From assembly GCA_945897075.1 (NCBI GenBank), contig CAMDEX010000024.1, forward strand, positions 1 to 37,179: a stretch of 37,179 bases of DNA. Reading direction: 5' to 3'. Shown piece after piece: positions 14,044 to 22,432 of the stretch (position 1 is its first letter; each line of letters starts with the position of its first letter). Source of the stretch: Litorilinea aerophila (lineage in GTDB: Bacteria > Chloroflexota > Anaerolineae > Caldilineales > Caldilineaceae). A program made the position numbers and the translations under genes. The notes under the pieces are model-generated. The model saw only the letters and a program-made list of their open reading frames with translations. It was not told the origin of the DNA and did no database searches.

Positions 14044-15489
14044 TCATGATTGAGTACTATGCGAATTAGTAGTACTCATACGTTTAATCAAGTTGACAAG
14101 TGGCTGCAAGTCGCTACTATTGCGATAGGTAAATTGCTCCCAATCTGTATCTAATTCGTTCATCGATACCAATAGTGTGCGCTCTTTCCAAAGCGTTGTG
14201 CGATAATCGTTGAGGTCATCAGGTAATCTGCTCGTCATGATTACGACCTTATCCGTCCCGGCAGAAAGCTGGTCAAAGATGGCTCCAGCCAATCGTGGAC
14301 GCGTAGAATGTCGAGCAGGCGAGTCAGGTGGCGTTTGACCCCAGTGTGTAACTATTTTCGATTGACCCAAATAGAATGAGCGCACTTCAAAGTCGAATGA
14401 CGTTAGCATAGTACCCAACTGAACAGGTAATTTTTCTTCGTAAATTTTACCACTCTCGGTCGAGCTATCAAGGATAAGTGTCACATGGCCTTTGGTAGTT
14501 TCTGCTCCCCGGACTGAACCGATCTCACTCTCCAACAACACTGTCCAAATAAATGGATCAACCACGCGAAAACGCGTTGAGTCTTCAAGCATCTTGTTAG
14601 TGTCCCGATCTGGATTCGTTCCCAGCGCAGATGTGACACAAAATTCGACGCGCATGCCTTCATTCTTAGCGCTACTAATGAACTGGCGACCACCACGTAA
14701 TTGCGTTTCAGTATAAACACGCAGTTTCTGCGATATATTCTTGATATCCTCTGCATAGGTTTTCCAGTCAAAATCGTCAGTTGTCGGCAGCCGTTCAGCG
14801 TTTCGATTAGTCAATTCAGCAAGGGGATCATTCTGTAAATAAACGTCAATTTCCGGACCAAAGTTGCGTGTATCAGCTTTGGTGTAGACTACAATCATGT
14901 TACGGCCCTTAAGAGAGGCATCCAGTCTGTCCATTCCCTTGCGATAAGTGCCAAACAGATCGGCCATTGTGTCCAGGCTTTTGGGGTTATATAGATCCGT
15001 CAGGCTAATAAAGAACCAGATAGTTTTGACATGTTTGAGAGCGGCAATATACTTATGAATCTCATCAAAACGGGTAAAGAGTTCGCCAGCCACATCGAAG
15101 ATGACAACGTTGCGTGTGCCGATCCCAGGTAGTTTAGCTAATTTGAGCATTAACAGTGGACGATTAAGCTCCTCACGCGGTGTCGGAGGCGGCATATCAC
15201 CTTCCATTACATCGTAGCGCATCCGGCGCACTTCGTCCTTGGTTTCAGCGTCTAGATAATCCATGGTAACGTCTTCGAGTACGGCACCAATTTCCTGTAA
15301 AGCAAGTGTAAGAGCTGTTAGGTAAACGGTTTTACCATGCCCAGAAAAACCAACGGTGACAAGCCACAATGACTCATGTTCCAAAAATTCCTTGGGGATT
15401 TTATAATCTGTTTCTGGGCAGATCAACGTCGTGCTGAAATCATGTCTTTTCAAGCAAAAAGGGCAAGTAAAACTGGCTGGCTTGTTCAT
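14044..15489 (-). CDS. Zinc-knuckle GTPase with extra C-terminal domain
   Basis: Protein of 481 residues, paralogous to the GTPase at 10262. From the ATG at 15489: a zinc-knuckle-like C9PFC12...C24 (fourth ligand unclear); Walker A G47FSGHGKT54; a putative switch-I MPPPTP (about 99-104); G3 FDVAGELF with D132; and G4 Y-TKAD206. After about residue 330 it carries an additional alpha/beta domain that opens with VTLILDSSTESGK and later has TDKVVIMTSRLPDD, resembling a degenerate von Willebrand A-like fold. I chose this start because GGAGGA lies 6 nt upstream and it gives an ATGA overlap with the preceding 1399-residue gene; the open frame extends further but without support. Likely the second switch GTPase of the GAP1 system. 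Confidence 0.8.
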   Translation of the reverse strand: MNKPASFTCPFCLKRHDFSTTLICPETDYKIPKEFLEHESLWLVTVGFSGHGKTVYLTALTLALQEIGAVLEDVTMDYLDAETKDEVRRMRYDVMEGDMPPPTPREELNRPLLMLKLAKLPGIGTRNVVIFDVAGELFTRFDEIHKYIAALKHVKTIWFFISLTDLYNPKSLDTMADLFGTYRKGMDRLDASLKGRNMIVVYTKADTRNFGPEIDVYLQNDPLAELTNRNAERLPTTDDFDWKTYAEDIKNISQKLRVYTETQLRGGRQFISSAKNEGMRVEFCVTSALGTNPDRDTNKMLEDSTRFRVVDPFIWTVLLESEIGSVRGAETTKGHVTLILDSSTESGKIYEEKLPVQLGTMLTSFDFEVRSFYLGQSKIVTHWGQTPPDSPARHSTRPRLAGAIFDQLSAGTDKVVIMTSRLPDDLNDYRTTLWKERTLLVSMNELDTDWEQFTYRNSSDLQPLVNLIKRMSTTNSHSTQS

Positions 15490-18400
15490 TCCATTCCTCC
15501 AGAGTTCACGTTCAATTTGACCAGACTTTGGATCTGACTCCACGCTATCTCGACCACATCTTCAGGACGATTGCGGCGTTCGAGAAATCGAAAGCGTGTT
15601 AACCACTCTGGCCTGTCTGGGCGTGATGAGTAGACAAACGTCTTGGCCTTCCACTCTTCGAACCAATCGTCAGCATCATATAACTCGTTGACTGTGATAA
15701 TAAATAAAAAATCGGTACGATTTACGCCGGATTTTTCTAACAATGGCATTAGTAAATGCGCCCGTGGAGACAAATCAAAGGGCAAAAGCTGCGCATCAGT
15801 CAATTTTTCATGCACACCCACAGCAACAGGGAAGGTCTGTCCCATGCGGTAGAGTAGCGGCAAGATATTGAATGCAGTATTGGTACTAGCCTCAGCCTGA
15901 ATACGTTCAAACAATAGACGAGCAGTAGTAGCGAAAAATCGACGAGTGCTATCACCATAGCTGCCCGCATCCACAACAACTAGCCCGTACGATTGCCCTT
16001 CAATAAGATTGGGCAGTGCATCATCGCTACCTAGTGCTAGCCGCACCTGTAGTTGATTCAGCCAGCTTTTGATCGTAGCTGGCGTTTCTTCCTCACCCTC
16101 GAAAATCAACGGCTCTGTTAACTTTTCTATTAAATCATACAGAGATTTCGCGAATTTAGGCCGACACTCATCAATCAATTGGAAAATTTCACTCTTTTCT
16201 CCAGGTGGCGCAGTCATCACGCGCTCATACCAGGCCGAGTCGCAAACCCAATGCCGCAATGCGGTCAAGGCTGCGGATATGCCGTCGCCATGTTCCCGTT
16301 CAACCAAGTTGTGTGCGAGTGAGGGTAGCAGATATAAAAGTTTTTCATGGGTTTGCGAAGACGGTATAGGTTCAGCATAGCCATATAGATTAAAAAGCAA
16401 CTGTGCACCTGCGCTACCCATTAACGGGTGGAGATCGTCATGTGTGTCATTTAACCACTTTGTGACGAGGTCGATGACTGCGGAAAGATCAGCTTTTGCC
16501 ATCCACAGCAATGCACATGCAATCGTGCGGGTGACGTCACGCGGGTGACGTGCATACTCAATTTCGTCCATTCGGCTTACTAGATCATCTAGCACCACTG
16601 CCACAGATGCGGCATCTGGCTCAATATCGGCACGAGTTTCAGGCAGATAAGGCATCAAGTATTCGCTTAGAGGCTGCCACCAATCAGCACTGCTCAGCAT
16701 TGCCAATGAACGCGCTAATCTATTACCAATCACACGAGCGATATCCTGAATACGTAGTACATCCAGATGCCAACCGCGTTGTAAACGCAGTTGAAGCATC
16801 TCTTTTGTCACAGTGCCAGTCACGGTTTGCAGCCGACTATTTATGGTTCGGATCAGCAACAACTGATCATGCCAAACTGTCTCCAGCACATCCGGCAGGT
16901 CATGTAAGTCACCCCACATCAAGACAAGCACAAAGAAATAATTATGCATATCAAGCGGTTCGAGTGTTGGATAGAGCAGACGCGGGATGGCATGCGGATG
17001 AACCCGTAGCAGTCTTTCGTAATTTGCCATGTCGCTGACTGAATTGATTGGAATTCTTCCTAACCCTAATACGCCGGCCTGTATATCGACGCGTGGATCA
17101 AGTAGCTCAAACAAATGACGGGCCGCCTCTGGCCCAGCCATATCAAGACGGCCAAGACGCCCCATATCAAATACGATCAACCCGGCGCGCTGATGGGGAA
17201 GTGCCAATGGTTCACCGTCCATTACCAAAGAACGCGCCACTAACGCTTGACCTATTGCCCGCGCATCTTCAGAGGTGCTGCGTAGCCATATATCCGAAAG
17301 CACGGCCCTCAAAAGCATACGTTCTTGTCGAGAGGCGCGATTGACCACGCGCAGCAGTTCAGTGTGAATCCAATTCGTCCACTCTTTATCACCGTGGTTC
17401 ATCCATACCAGTAGAGTCTCGACTATTTGGCGTGGTTGTTCGATCAAGTTGTCAAACTGCTGCGATGCTCTAAGTAATGGACCAATCAATTCTAAAAGCG
17501 GCTTATGTCGTTCTGGGTTGAGACGAATTTCTTCGTCATTGTTCGCCAAGAACAAACGCTCTACAGCAAGTATACCAGCCACCTTCAGCTTATTGTTGGC
17601 ATCTTTTTCTAGCCATTGCTTGACTAGATCGGTAGCACGCCGGGGATTGTTTTGAAAAATCTGATGCACTGCATGAACGATCGCCTTGAGGTTGTTCAGT
17701 GCAAACCCAGACTCCCCTAATAAGGCTCGCACTATCACTGCTGAGTTTTTTTCATTCGGCACTTGTTCACGTATGTTTTTCAGCAGTTGTTGCCGCCACT
17801 GCTCGCTAAATTCGTCGTAAGTCTGCGCAAGTTGCGTAAATAACTTGTCTACTTCATCCAGGGCCACTTGTGCGGGTTCTTTAAGAGTTAAGTCTGACCT
17901 GCTTGCCGCTGCAGTTAAGCTGTCATACACGCGCCAGACCGAGGCTGCCACAGCCCACATCTTATCTGGCTGCTTTGATGCCAGCCAACCCTGTAATATA
18001 TCGAGTAAGAAAGTGTAGTATTCACTACGTCGGAATGATTCGGCCATGCGGCACAATTCGTTGAGTGCGCTACCAGCGATAGCAACTACTGCACCATTAT
18101 CGTGTAAGGCTAGTGCTTCCAGCTCACTTTCAAGTGATGGTCGATCAAAAATGCCTACCCGAGCCAGCGAAGCACCGATGACTGCACGTTCGTACCAGAA
18201 TTGTGGTTTCGTAAACGGCGTTTGCTTGAAAATGGTCAGAAACGGCGGCATGAGCATCCAAAGCTGGTGATAATAGTTCTCCACTTGAAGGCCGACTTCT
18301 TGATGGAAGCTAATATGCTCAAATTCAATTAGGCCAGAACCATTTTCTCGAGCATGAATTTCCTGGAGAATGTCGTTAAGACCAAACTCGCGAGCGTCGC

Positions 18401-19685
18401 GTAGATTGACGATACCTGACTGACGAAGAAAGTTGACCGCATCAGTGTAGAGGCGGTTTAGCAGCAGACGGTCAAAACCTCCAAAGAGGTAGACCATTAA
18501 GGCGAATAGACGTGTGTTGGGCTGCAATTTTTGGAACCAGAAGCGCGCTGGCTCATATTCTAACCTGCTGACACTTAGCGCAAAATTTTCTACTTTATGC
18601 GCATCTTCGATTTCGCCGCGGATATTCAGGCTTGATAACCCATCAAAGAAGCGATCAATCGAGACCGGGCGTTTCAAAATACCCACCAATTGGCCGCGTA
18701 GCGGTTCACTTCCCACAAAATCGCGCATAGTGATAGACAACAATGATCGCTCGGCCCCAGGCTTGCTATAGCGTTTCAGATGAGCGCCAAATACTTCGTC
18801 AATCTGTTCATGCCCTATAGTCGCAGGCAGCGTAGTGAATGTGGCTGCAGAGAGGCGCTCTACAGAAGTGTCATCCACAGTAAAGATTAGATACGAATGC
18901 AGAGCAAAAAGTGCATTTTCCAGGCGTTTGGCTTCATCATTAAGTTCATCCAGGTCAATGCCATTGCGAAAAGCATTACGAATGATGTAGACAGTTGGCT
19001 GCTTATCTTTGTTCTCTTCTTTGGTAAGGTAATCGACAAAATCCAGCAAGGAACTAGTTTCATTTCGAGTGCGATTATATTCTTTAAAGTTACGCGACTG
19101 TACTGCTGCCTTTTTTAGCAAGTCGAGGCCGACACGTACTGAGAGCGCAAGCCGCCCGCTATTTTCAGCGCCATAAATCATCAAGAGTCGGCGTTCAGCT
19201 TCAAGCTGGTCGATTCTATCGCGCACGCCTGGTGGATAAACGAAAATTTCTTCGATTTTTTCCCAGATTTTGTCAAGCGAATGTATCCGGGGCTTTCCCT
19301 CTTCAGTAATCTTACCGACAACGTTAGTGCTGAATTGTTGGATTGTATGTGCGACGTTGACCTGGTGTCCGTAGGCGTCGCGCATACTAGTGTAAGTTCC
19401 CTGATCGATTTCGCGATCTGTCTCGGTTTCCTGAGTTTCACGTGGGATACCTTCTGTTTGTTTCGAACTCTCTGATTCCATCTCCTCTTGAGAAATATCG
19501 TCCTGTGGTTTCTTCCCCCCGATCGCGGAGTTGTCCTGTAGTGTGATACCCTCAGTAATCTGCTTCTGGAAGGAAGTGGGTCCGTTAGCTGGCGTCTCGT
19601 TGACAAGCAAGGATTCATCGGTATTATCTATACCCACATTCGGATTTTCGATATTACTATCTTCAGGTAGTAAGTCATCGCTCAT
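15486..19685 (-). CDS. Giant helical protein with degenerate P-loop, conflict-island scaffold
   Basis: I do not recognise a named family for this 1399-residue protein. Residues 1-100 are acidic and probably disordered. Residues 135-280 resemble a STAND-type NTPase start (WEKIEEIFVYPPGVRDRIDQ, then a P-loop-like YGAENSGR at 171-178) in which the Walker Lys is replaced by Arg, so ATP hydrolysis is doubtful. From about 300 to 1180 it is a long array of alpha-helical repeats. The C-terminal 200 residues contain LVVVDAGSYGDSTRRF and TDFLFIITVNELYDADDW, similar in order to the extra domain of the adjacent GTPase and possibly a vWA-like fold. It overlaps both neighbours by ATGA, so it is translationally coupled to the CHAT protease and the GTPase. 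A scaffold or sensor role is inferred from position and size. Confidence 0.75.
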   Translation of the reverse strand: MSDDLLPEDSNIENPNVGIDNTDESLLVNETPANGPTSFQKQITEGITLQDNSAIGGKKPQDDISQEEMESESSKQTEGIPRETQETETDREIDQGTYTSMRDAYGHQVNVAHTIQQFSTNVVGKITEEGKPRIHSLDKIWEKIEEIFVYPPGVRDRIDQLEAERRLLMIYGAENSGRLALSVRVGLDLLKKAAVQSRNFKEYNRTRNETSSLLDFVDYLTKEENKDKQPTVYIIRNAFRNGIDLDELNDEAKRLENALFALHSYLIFTVDDTSVERLSAATFTTLPATIGHEQIDEVFGAHLKRYSKPGAERSLLSITMRDFVGSEPLRGQLVGILKRPVSIDRFFDGLSSLNIRGEIEDAHKVENFALSVSRLEYEPARFWFQKLQPNTRLFALMVYLFGGFDRLLLNRLYTDAVNFLRQSGIVNLRDAREFGLNDILQEIHARENGSGLIEFEHISFHQEVGLQVENYYHQLWMLMPPFLTIFKQTPFTKPQFWYERAVIGASLARVGIFDRPSLESELEALALHDNGAVVAIAGSALNELCRMAESFRRSEYYTFLLDILQGWLASKQPDKMWAVAASVWRVYDSLTAAASRSDLTLKEPAQVALDEVDKLFTQLAQTYDEFSEQWRQQLLKNIREQVPNEKNSAVIVRALLGESGFALNNLKAIVHAVHQIFQNNPRRATDLVKQWLEKDANNKLKVAGILAVERLFLANNDEEIRLNPERHKPLLELIGPLLRASQQFDNLIEQPRQIVETLLVWMNHGDKEWTNWIHTELLRVVNRASRQERMLLRAVLSDIWLRSTSEDARAIGQALVARSLVMDGEPLALPHQRAGLIVFDMGRLGRLDMAGPEAARHLFELLDPRVDIQAGVLGLGRIPINSVSDMANYERLLRVHPHAIPRLLYPTLEPLDMHNYFFVLVLMWGDLHDLPDVLETVWHDQLLLIRTINSRLQTVTGTVTKEMLQLRLQRGWHLDVLRIQDIARVIGNRLARSLAMLSSADWWQPLSEYLMPYLPETRADIEPDAASVAVVLDDLVSRMDEIEYARHPRDVTRTIACALLWMAKADLSAVIDLVTKWLNDTHDDLHPLMGSAGAQLLFNLYGYAEPIPSSQTHEKLLYLLPSLAHNLVEREHGDGISAALTALRHWVCDSAWYERVMTAPPGEKSEIFQLIDECRPKFAKSLYDLIEKLTEPLIFEGEEETPATIKSWLNQLQVRLALGSDDALPNLIEGQSYGLVVVDAGSYGDSTRRFFATTARLLFERIQAEASTNTAFNILPLLYRMGQTFPVAVGVHEKLTDAQLLPFDLSPRAHLLMPLLEKSGVNRTDFLFIITVNELYDADDWFEEWKAKTFVYSSRPDRPEWLTRFRFLERRNRPEDVVEIAWSQIQSLVKLNVNSGGME

Positions 19686-21046
19686 GATTGTATATCCGGC
19701 TGATCACTCTGTCGAACCTGGTTAATGAGTGCGTCAAACGCAGCCAACGCTTCCGCATCGGAGAAATTGGCTTCCTGAGCGGTCTTAATGTTCCTCGCTT
19801 TAATACCCTCCTCAACATTAAGTGTCATTTCTGCATTATTTTCGATAAAGGGGAAATGCTGACCAACGTTTATTCTTTGGGCGACCATCAGATTATCGGC
19901 TTCAATATTCCTCGCATTGATGGTGAACCTTGGTCCGCTGGGCAGACGTGATGATGGTATTGTCGGTAAAAACTGTTGCGCCGATGGTGACCCGGCAAGA
20001 AACGTAGTTTCCATCGAACGTGAAAACAGGATAGGAAGTAGCCAGTCCAGACCACCGTTCGCTTGGTTTTCGGCGTAAAGACGATTACGTACGCGGCCAA
20101 CCGCCATTTCAAGCGGCGCATCGAGCAGCGTTGCGTATAGTTCACGCGCAAAGATCAGCGCATGTCTGTCTAGCACTGCGTTGTGGAAACCGATCACAAT
20201 CGGAACATTAACCTGGGCAAGTTGAACCGCCAGTCCATGTGGCGCGGCAGCGTGGCACACGTTTAGCACAACCATCATCAGATTACGGCAAACGGCTGCA
20301 ATCGGTTCAATCTGTGTTAAGTCAATACTCTGCGCTTGTCCGCCTTCTTCTAACATTAGGGCGAATTTATTGTCTACCATCTCGCCATGTCCGGCATGAT
20401 GCCAGATGTGAAACGGATGGTCAGTGTGCTCGGCGCGTAGCAGTACATGATGTAAGCGATCAAGCGAAATATTTCGCTCGACAACCAATTGCAAACGGTC
20501 GTCGCTTGCCTGAAGCACCTGACGTAAATTATCTTCTTCGGCAGCCAGATTGAGCGACGGCAAATTTGGGGGGCAGGCAGTGGTGAATAAAACGCGAAGA
20601 GGTGGCTTTTGCTCTCGCGAACGTACCGGTGCAGCCTGCCGTATGTATCGTGCAATCGGCGTCTGTGGATTGATAGCGAGAAAATCTCGGCCATCATGTA
20701 AAGTTTCCCAGATGATCTCTTGTAATTCCAGGCATTCAGCAAAGTGAAATACAATACGAAGCCCGGATGATTGATTATCAGCGACGGCCAGAGCCGCAAC
20801 ATACGATTTCAGCAGTGATTTCTGAAAAATAGTTTCAAACATATCTTTTCCATACTGCTGTACGATATCTAGTGTGACAATTTTAGAACGTATTTCCCGT
20901 CCTTGTTGAACCCAGCGTGCGAACTCCAATCGAGAGAGAGTAATTGTTTCAGATTCCCCACTGTGCTTGGACTCAGTGTAGACCTGATAATGATCTTCTC
21001 CAAAGGGTCTAATGTGGATAATAAAATTATCAAACTGAACTGACAT
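19682..21046 (-). CDS. CHAT-domain caspase-like protease
   Basis: Protein of 454 residues with a C-terminal CHAT (caspase HetF-associated with TPRs) cysteine protease domain. From the ATG at 21046 the catalytic dyad is clear: WHHAGHGE with H220 and VLNVCHAAAP with C264. Later CHAT motifs are also present (FARELYATLLDAP, AVGRVRNRLY, WLLPILFSRS). Residues 1-140 are the prefix usual for bacterial CHAT proteins (DLVxxYGKxLFExxF-like and LRIVFHF segments). The last 80 residues are different: a beta-like stretch (FTINARNIEADNLMVAQRIN) followed by a charged helix. The open frame extends 18 codons further, but AGGGGTG lies just before the chosen ATG. It follows the membrane protein by 19 nt. It is the likely effector of the island, probably released or activated by the GTPase/GAP1 partners; targets are unknown. 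Confidence 0.85.
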   Translation of the reverse strand: MSVQFDNFIIHIRPFGEDHYQVYTESKHSGESETITLSRLEFARWVQQGREIRSKIVTLDIVQQYGKDMFETIFQKSLLKSYVAALAVADNQSSGLRIVFHFAECLELQEIIWETLHDGRDFLAINPQTPIARYIRQAAPVRSREQKPPLRVLFTTACPPNLPSLNLAAEEDNLRQVLQASDDRLQLVVERNISLDRLHHVLLRAEHTDHPFHIWHHAGHGEMVDNKFALMLEEGGQAQSIDLTQIEPIAAVCRNLMMVVLNVCHAAAPHGLAVQLAQVNVPIVIGFHNAVLDRHALIFARELYATLLDAPLEMAVGRVRNRLYAENQANGGLDWLLPILFSRSMETTFLAGSPSAQQFLPTIPSSRLPSGPRFTINARNIEADNLMVAQRINVGQHFPFIENNAEMTLNVEEGIKARNIKTAQEANFSDAEALAAFDALINQVRQSDQPDIQS

Positions 21047-21065
21047 AGTCACCCCTTTTGAACAA

Positions 21066-22082
21066 CTAACTATACACACGTTGGGCAGGGAGCAAAGCAA
21101 TCGTCATAATGACCGCCACCCTAATAGCTGCCAGAAAAATATCGCGATTTATTGACATTGAGTACAAACTAACCACTCCTATTATGGTTAATATAACCAA
21201 TACAAAGCGTAAGAATCCTAATCGACGTGGCATATCACTACGTTTTGGTGGATAATAGAATACAGCGGCAGTACCTATACATCCAAGGAGTGCTGCTAGA
21301 TGGGTTGGCTCCTGTACTTGATCAAGCCACTGCGCCCATATTACATTGTTGTTCACTATGGACGTGAGTGTTCCGATGTTATACATGGTGAACGTTGCTG
21401 CGATCACAGCCATTGTTAAGCTAACCATCAGGAATCGAAGTGTGAACCAGGCACTTAATAGTGGTGACGATGAGATGTGAGGTACATTGGTGATCTTTCC
21501 ATATACTCGGAATACAAAAGTAAGCAACATTGCGACCAGTGCTGCCGTCCCTATTGCTAGCCACTGCCTGATGAGGGTATCTAAAATGCCTTGGGGAAGA
21601 TTCAAGATGACATTGGTATAGTCTTCCAACGTCATCTGGTTGGCGATTATCTGAAATATGCCTACGAGAACTAATGCAGTTAACAAGCGCCACAACCATT
21701 GATTGGATTGATATGGGCTTGCCTGGCTGTAAAATATGAGTGCCGAACCCGCTGCACCGACCAACGCTGACAATAAAATAATCGTACTTGGCCAGTTTGC
21801 TGTGATGGCATCCAATAGCTCTCGAGTTCCTGATGGATGTACTTCCCAAGCCTGAGGTGTGAATGCACCCACCACCGTACTGATACCGATTAACATAATA
21901 GCCACCAGTATTGAAGCAACAAGTTGTATTAAATATTGAATATACGGCCCTAGCGCAAAGCGTGTTTTATCACTACTTGCTTCTTTCTGCGTAAGGTCGA
22001 TATGTTCAGCATACGTAAGTTGCGGTGTATTCACCTGATTTGATGAATTTTGAGCTCGGTTAATTCGTCGCTGTGAACTCAT
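21066..22082 (-). CDS. Eight-helix integral membrane protein, first gene of the conflict island
   Basis: Protein of 338 residues with a polar N-terminal tail of about 55 residues and about eight hydrophobic helices (for example YLIQLVASILVAIMLIGIST, STIILLSALVGAAGSALIFY and FVLVILTIIGVVSLYSM). I see no transporter or enzyme motif, so it is a membrane component of unknown function. I chose the ATG at 22082 (MSSQRRINRAQ) over one 22 codons upstream because the latter would place the promoter -10 almost on the start. No strong ribosome binding site is visible. It is the promoter-proximal gene, followed after 19 nt by the CHAT protease, so it may recruit the complex to the membrane or be the site of damage when the system fires. 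That role is inference. Confidence 0.75.
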   Translation of the reverse strand: MSSQRRINRAQNSSNQVNTPQLTYAEHIDLTQKEASSDKTRFALGPYIQYLIQLVASILVAIMLIGISTVVGAFTPQAWEVHPSGTRELLDAITANWPSTIILLSALVGAAGSALIFYSQASPYQSNQWLWRLLTALVLVGIFQIIANQMTLEDYTNVILNLPQGILDTLIRQWLAIGTAALVAMLLTFVFRVYGKITNVPHISSSPLLSAWFTLRFLMVSLTMAVIAATFTMYNIGTLTSIVNNNVIWAQWLDQVQEPTHLAALLGCIGTAAVFYYPPKRSDMPRRLGFLRFVLVILTIIGVVSLYSMSINRDIFLAAIRVAVIMTIALLPAQRVYS

Positions 22083-22138
22083 GGAAATATCACTCAATGA
22101 TTGACTTCGCTTTAAGATGATGATAAGACTTTTAATCA

Positions 22139-22168
22139 AGTATAACATATCTCAAAGTTTCATTGCAA
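22139..22168 (-). promoter_or_regulatory. Promoter of the conflict island operon
   Basis: On the minus strand, TTGCAA (22163-22168) is separated by 18 nt from TATACT (22139-22144). The -10 matches consensus at 5 of 6 and the -35 at 4 of 6. Transcription would start near 22132, about 50 nt before the first ATG of the island. Confidence 0.55.
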
Positions 22169-22181
22169 CTCCTCAAAATCC

Positions 22182-22287
22182 ACGGGGTATGCGTCAGATT
22201 CTTAAGAATGCGACTGAAACCTTTGTCAATAGTACAACTGCCAGTCGAGAGTCTCAGACATTTCCAAAAAACTTGACGCACACCCGT
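22182..22287. repeat. Imperfect inverted-repeat element upstream of the island
   Basis: The arms ACGGGGTATGCGTCAGATT (22182-22200) and AAACTTGACGCACACCCGT (22269-22287) are imperfect inverted repeats around a TGCGTCA core, giving a unit of about 106 bp with no coding content. It marks the upstream boundary of the island. The rest of the 22083-22430 gap holds the operon promoter and the gene fragment below. Confidence 0.45.
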
Positions 22288-22302
22288 AGGGAAAAGAGGT
22301 AG

Positions 22303-22432
22303 TCATCGGGCATCGGCAAAGCGTGGCGAACGGAAAACAAGGACTGGTGGAAGCGTCTCCGGCACTTTGCGAAAGTGTACCACATCTTTGGAAAAACGGC
22401 CCCGCACCCGAACGATCAGCGTGCGACTCATC
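22303..22432 (-). pseudogene. 3' fragment of a DUF5678-like gene
   Basis: The minus strand encodes MSRTLIVRVRGRFSKDVVHF followed by RKVPETLPPVLVFRSP, aligning with the last 35 residues of the DUF5678-like protein at 3077-3475, also at DNA level (for example GAACGGAAAACAAG). The 5' part is missing, and the retropepsin gene that should follow is reduced to a few codons. It is joined directly to the stop of the M28 peptidase gene. Confidence 0.7.

Noticed and set aside
16550..17344. Plus-strand open frames opposite the giant island protein
   Set aside because: No ribosome binding sites or motifs; the minus-strand frame is continuous for 1399 codons and coupled to its neighbours.
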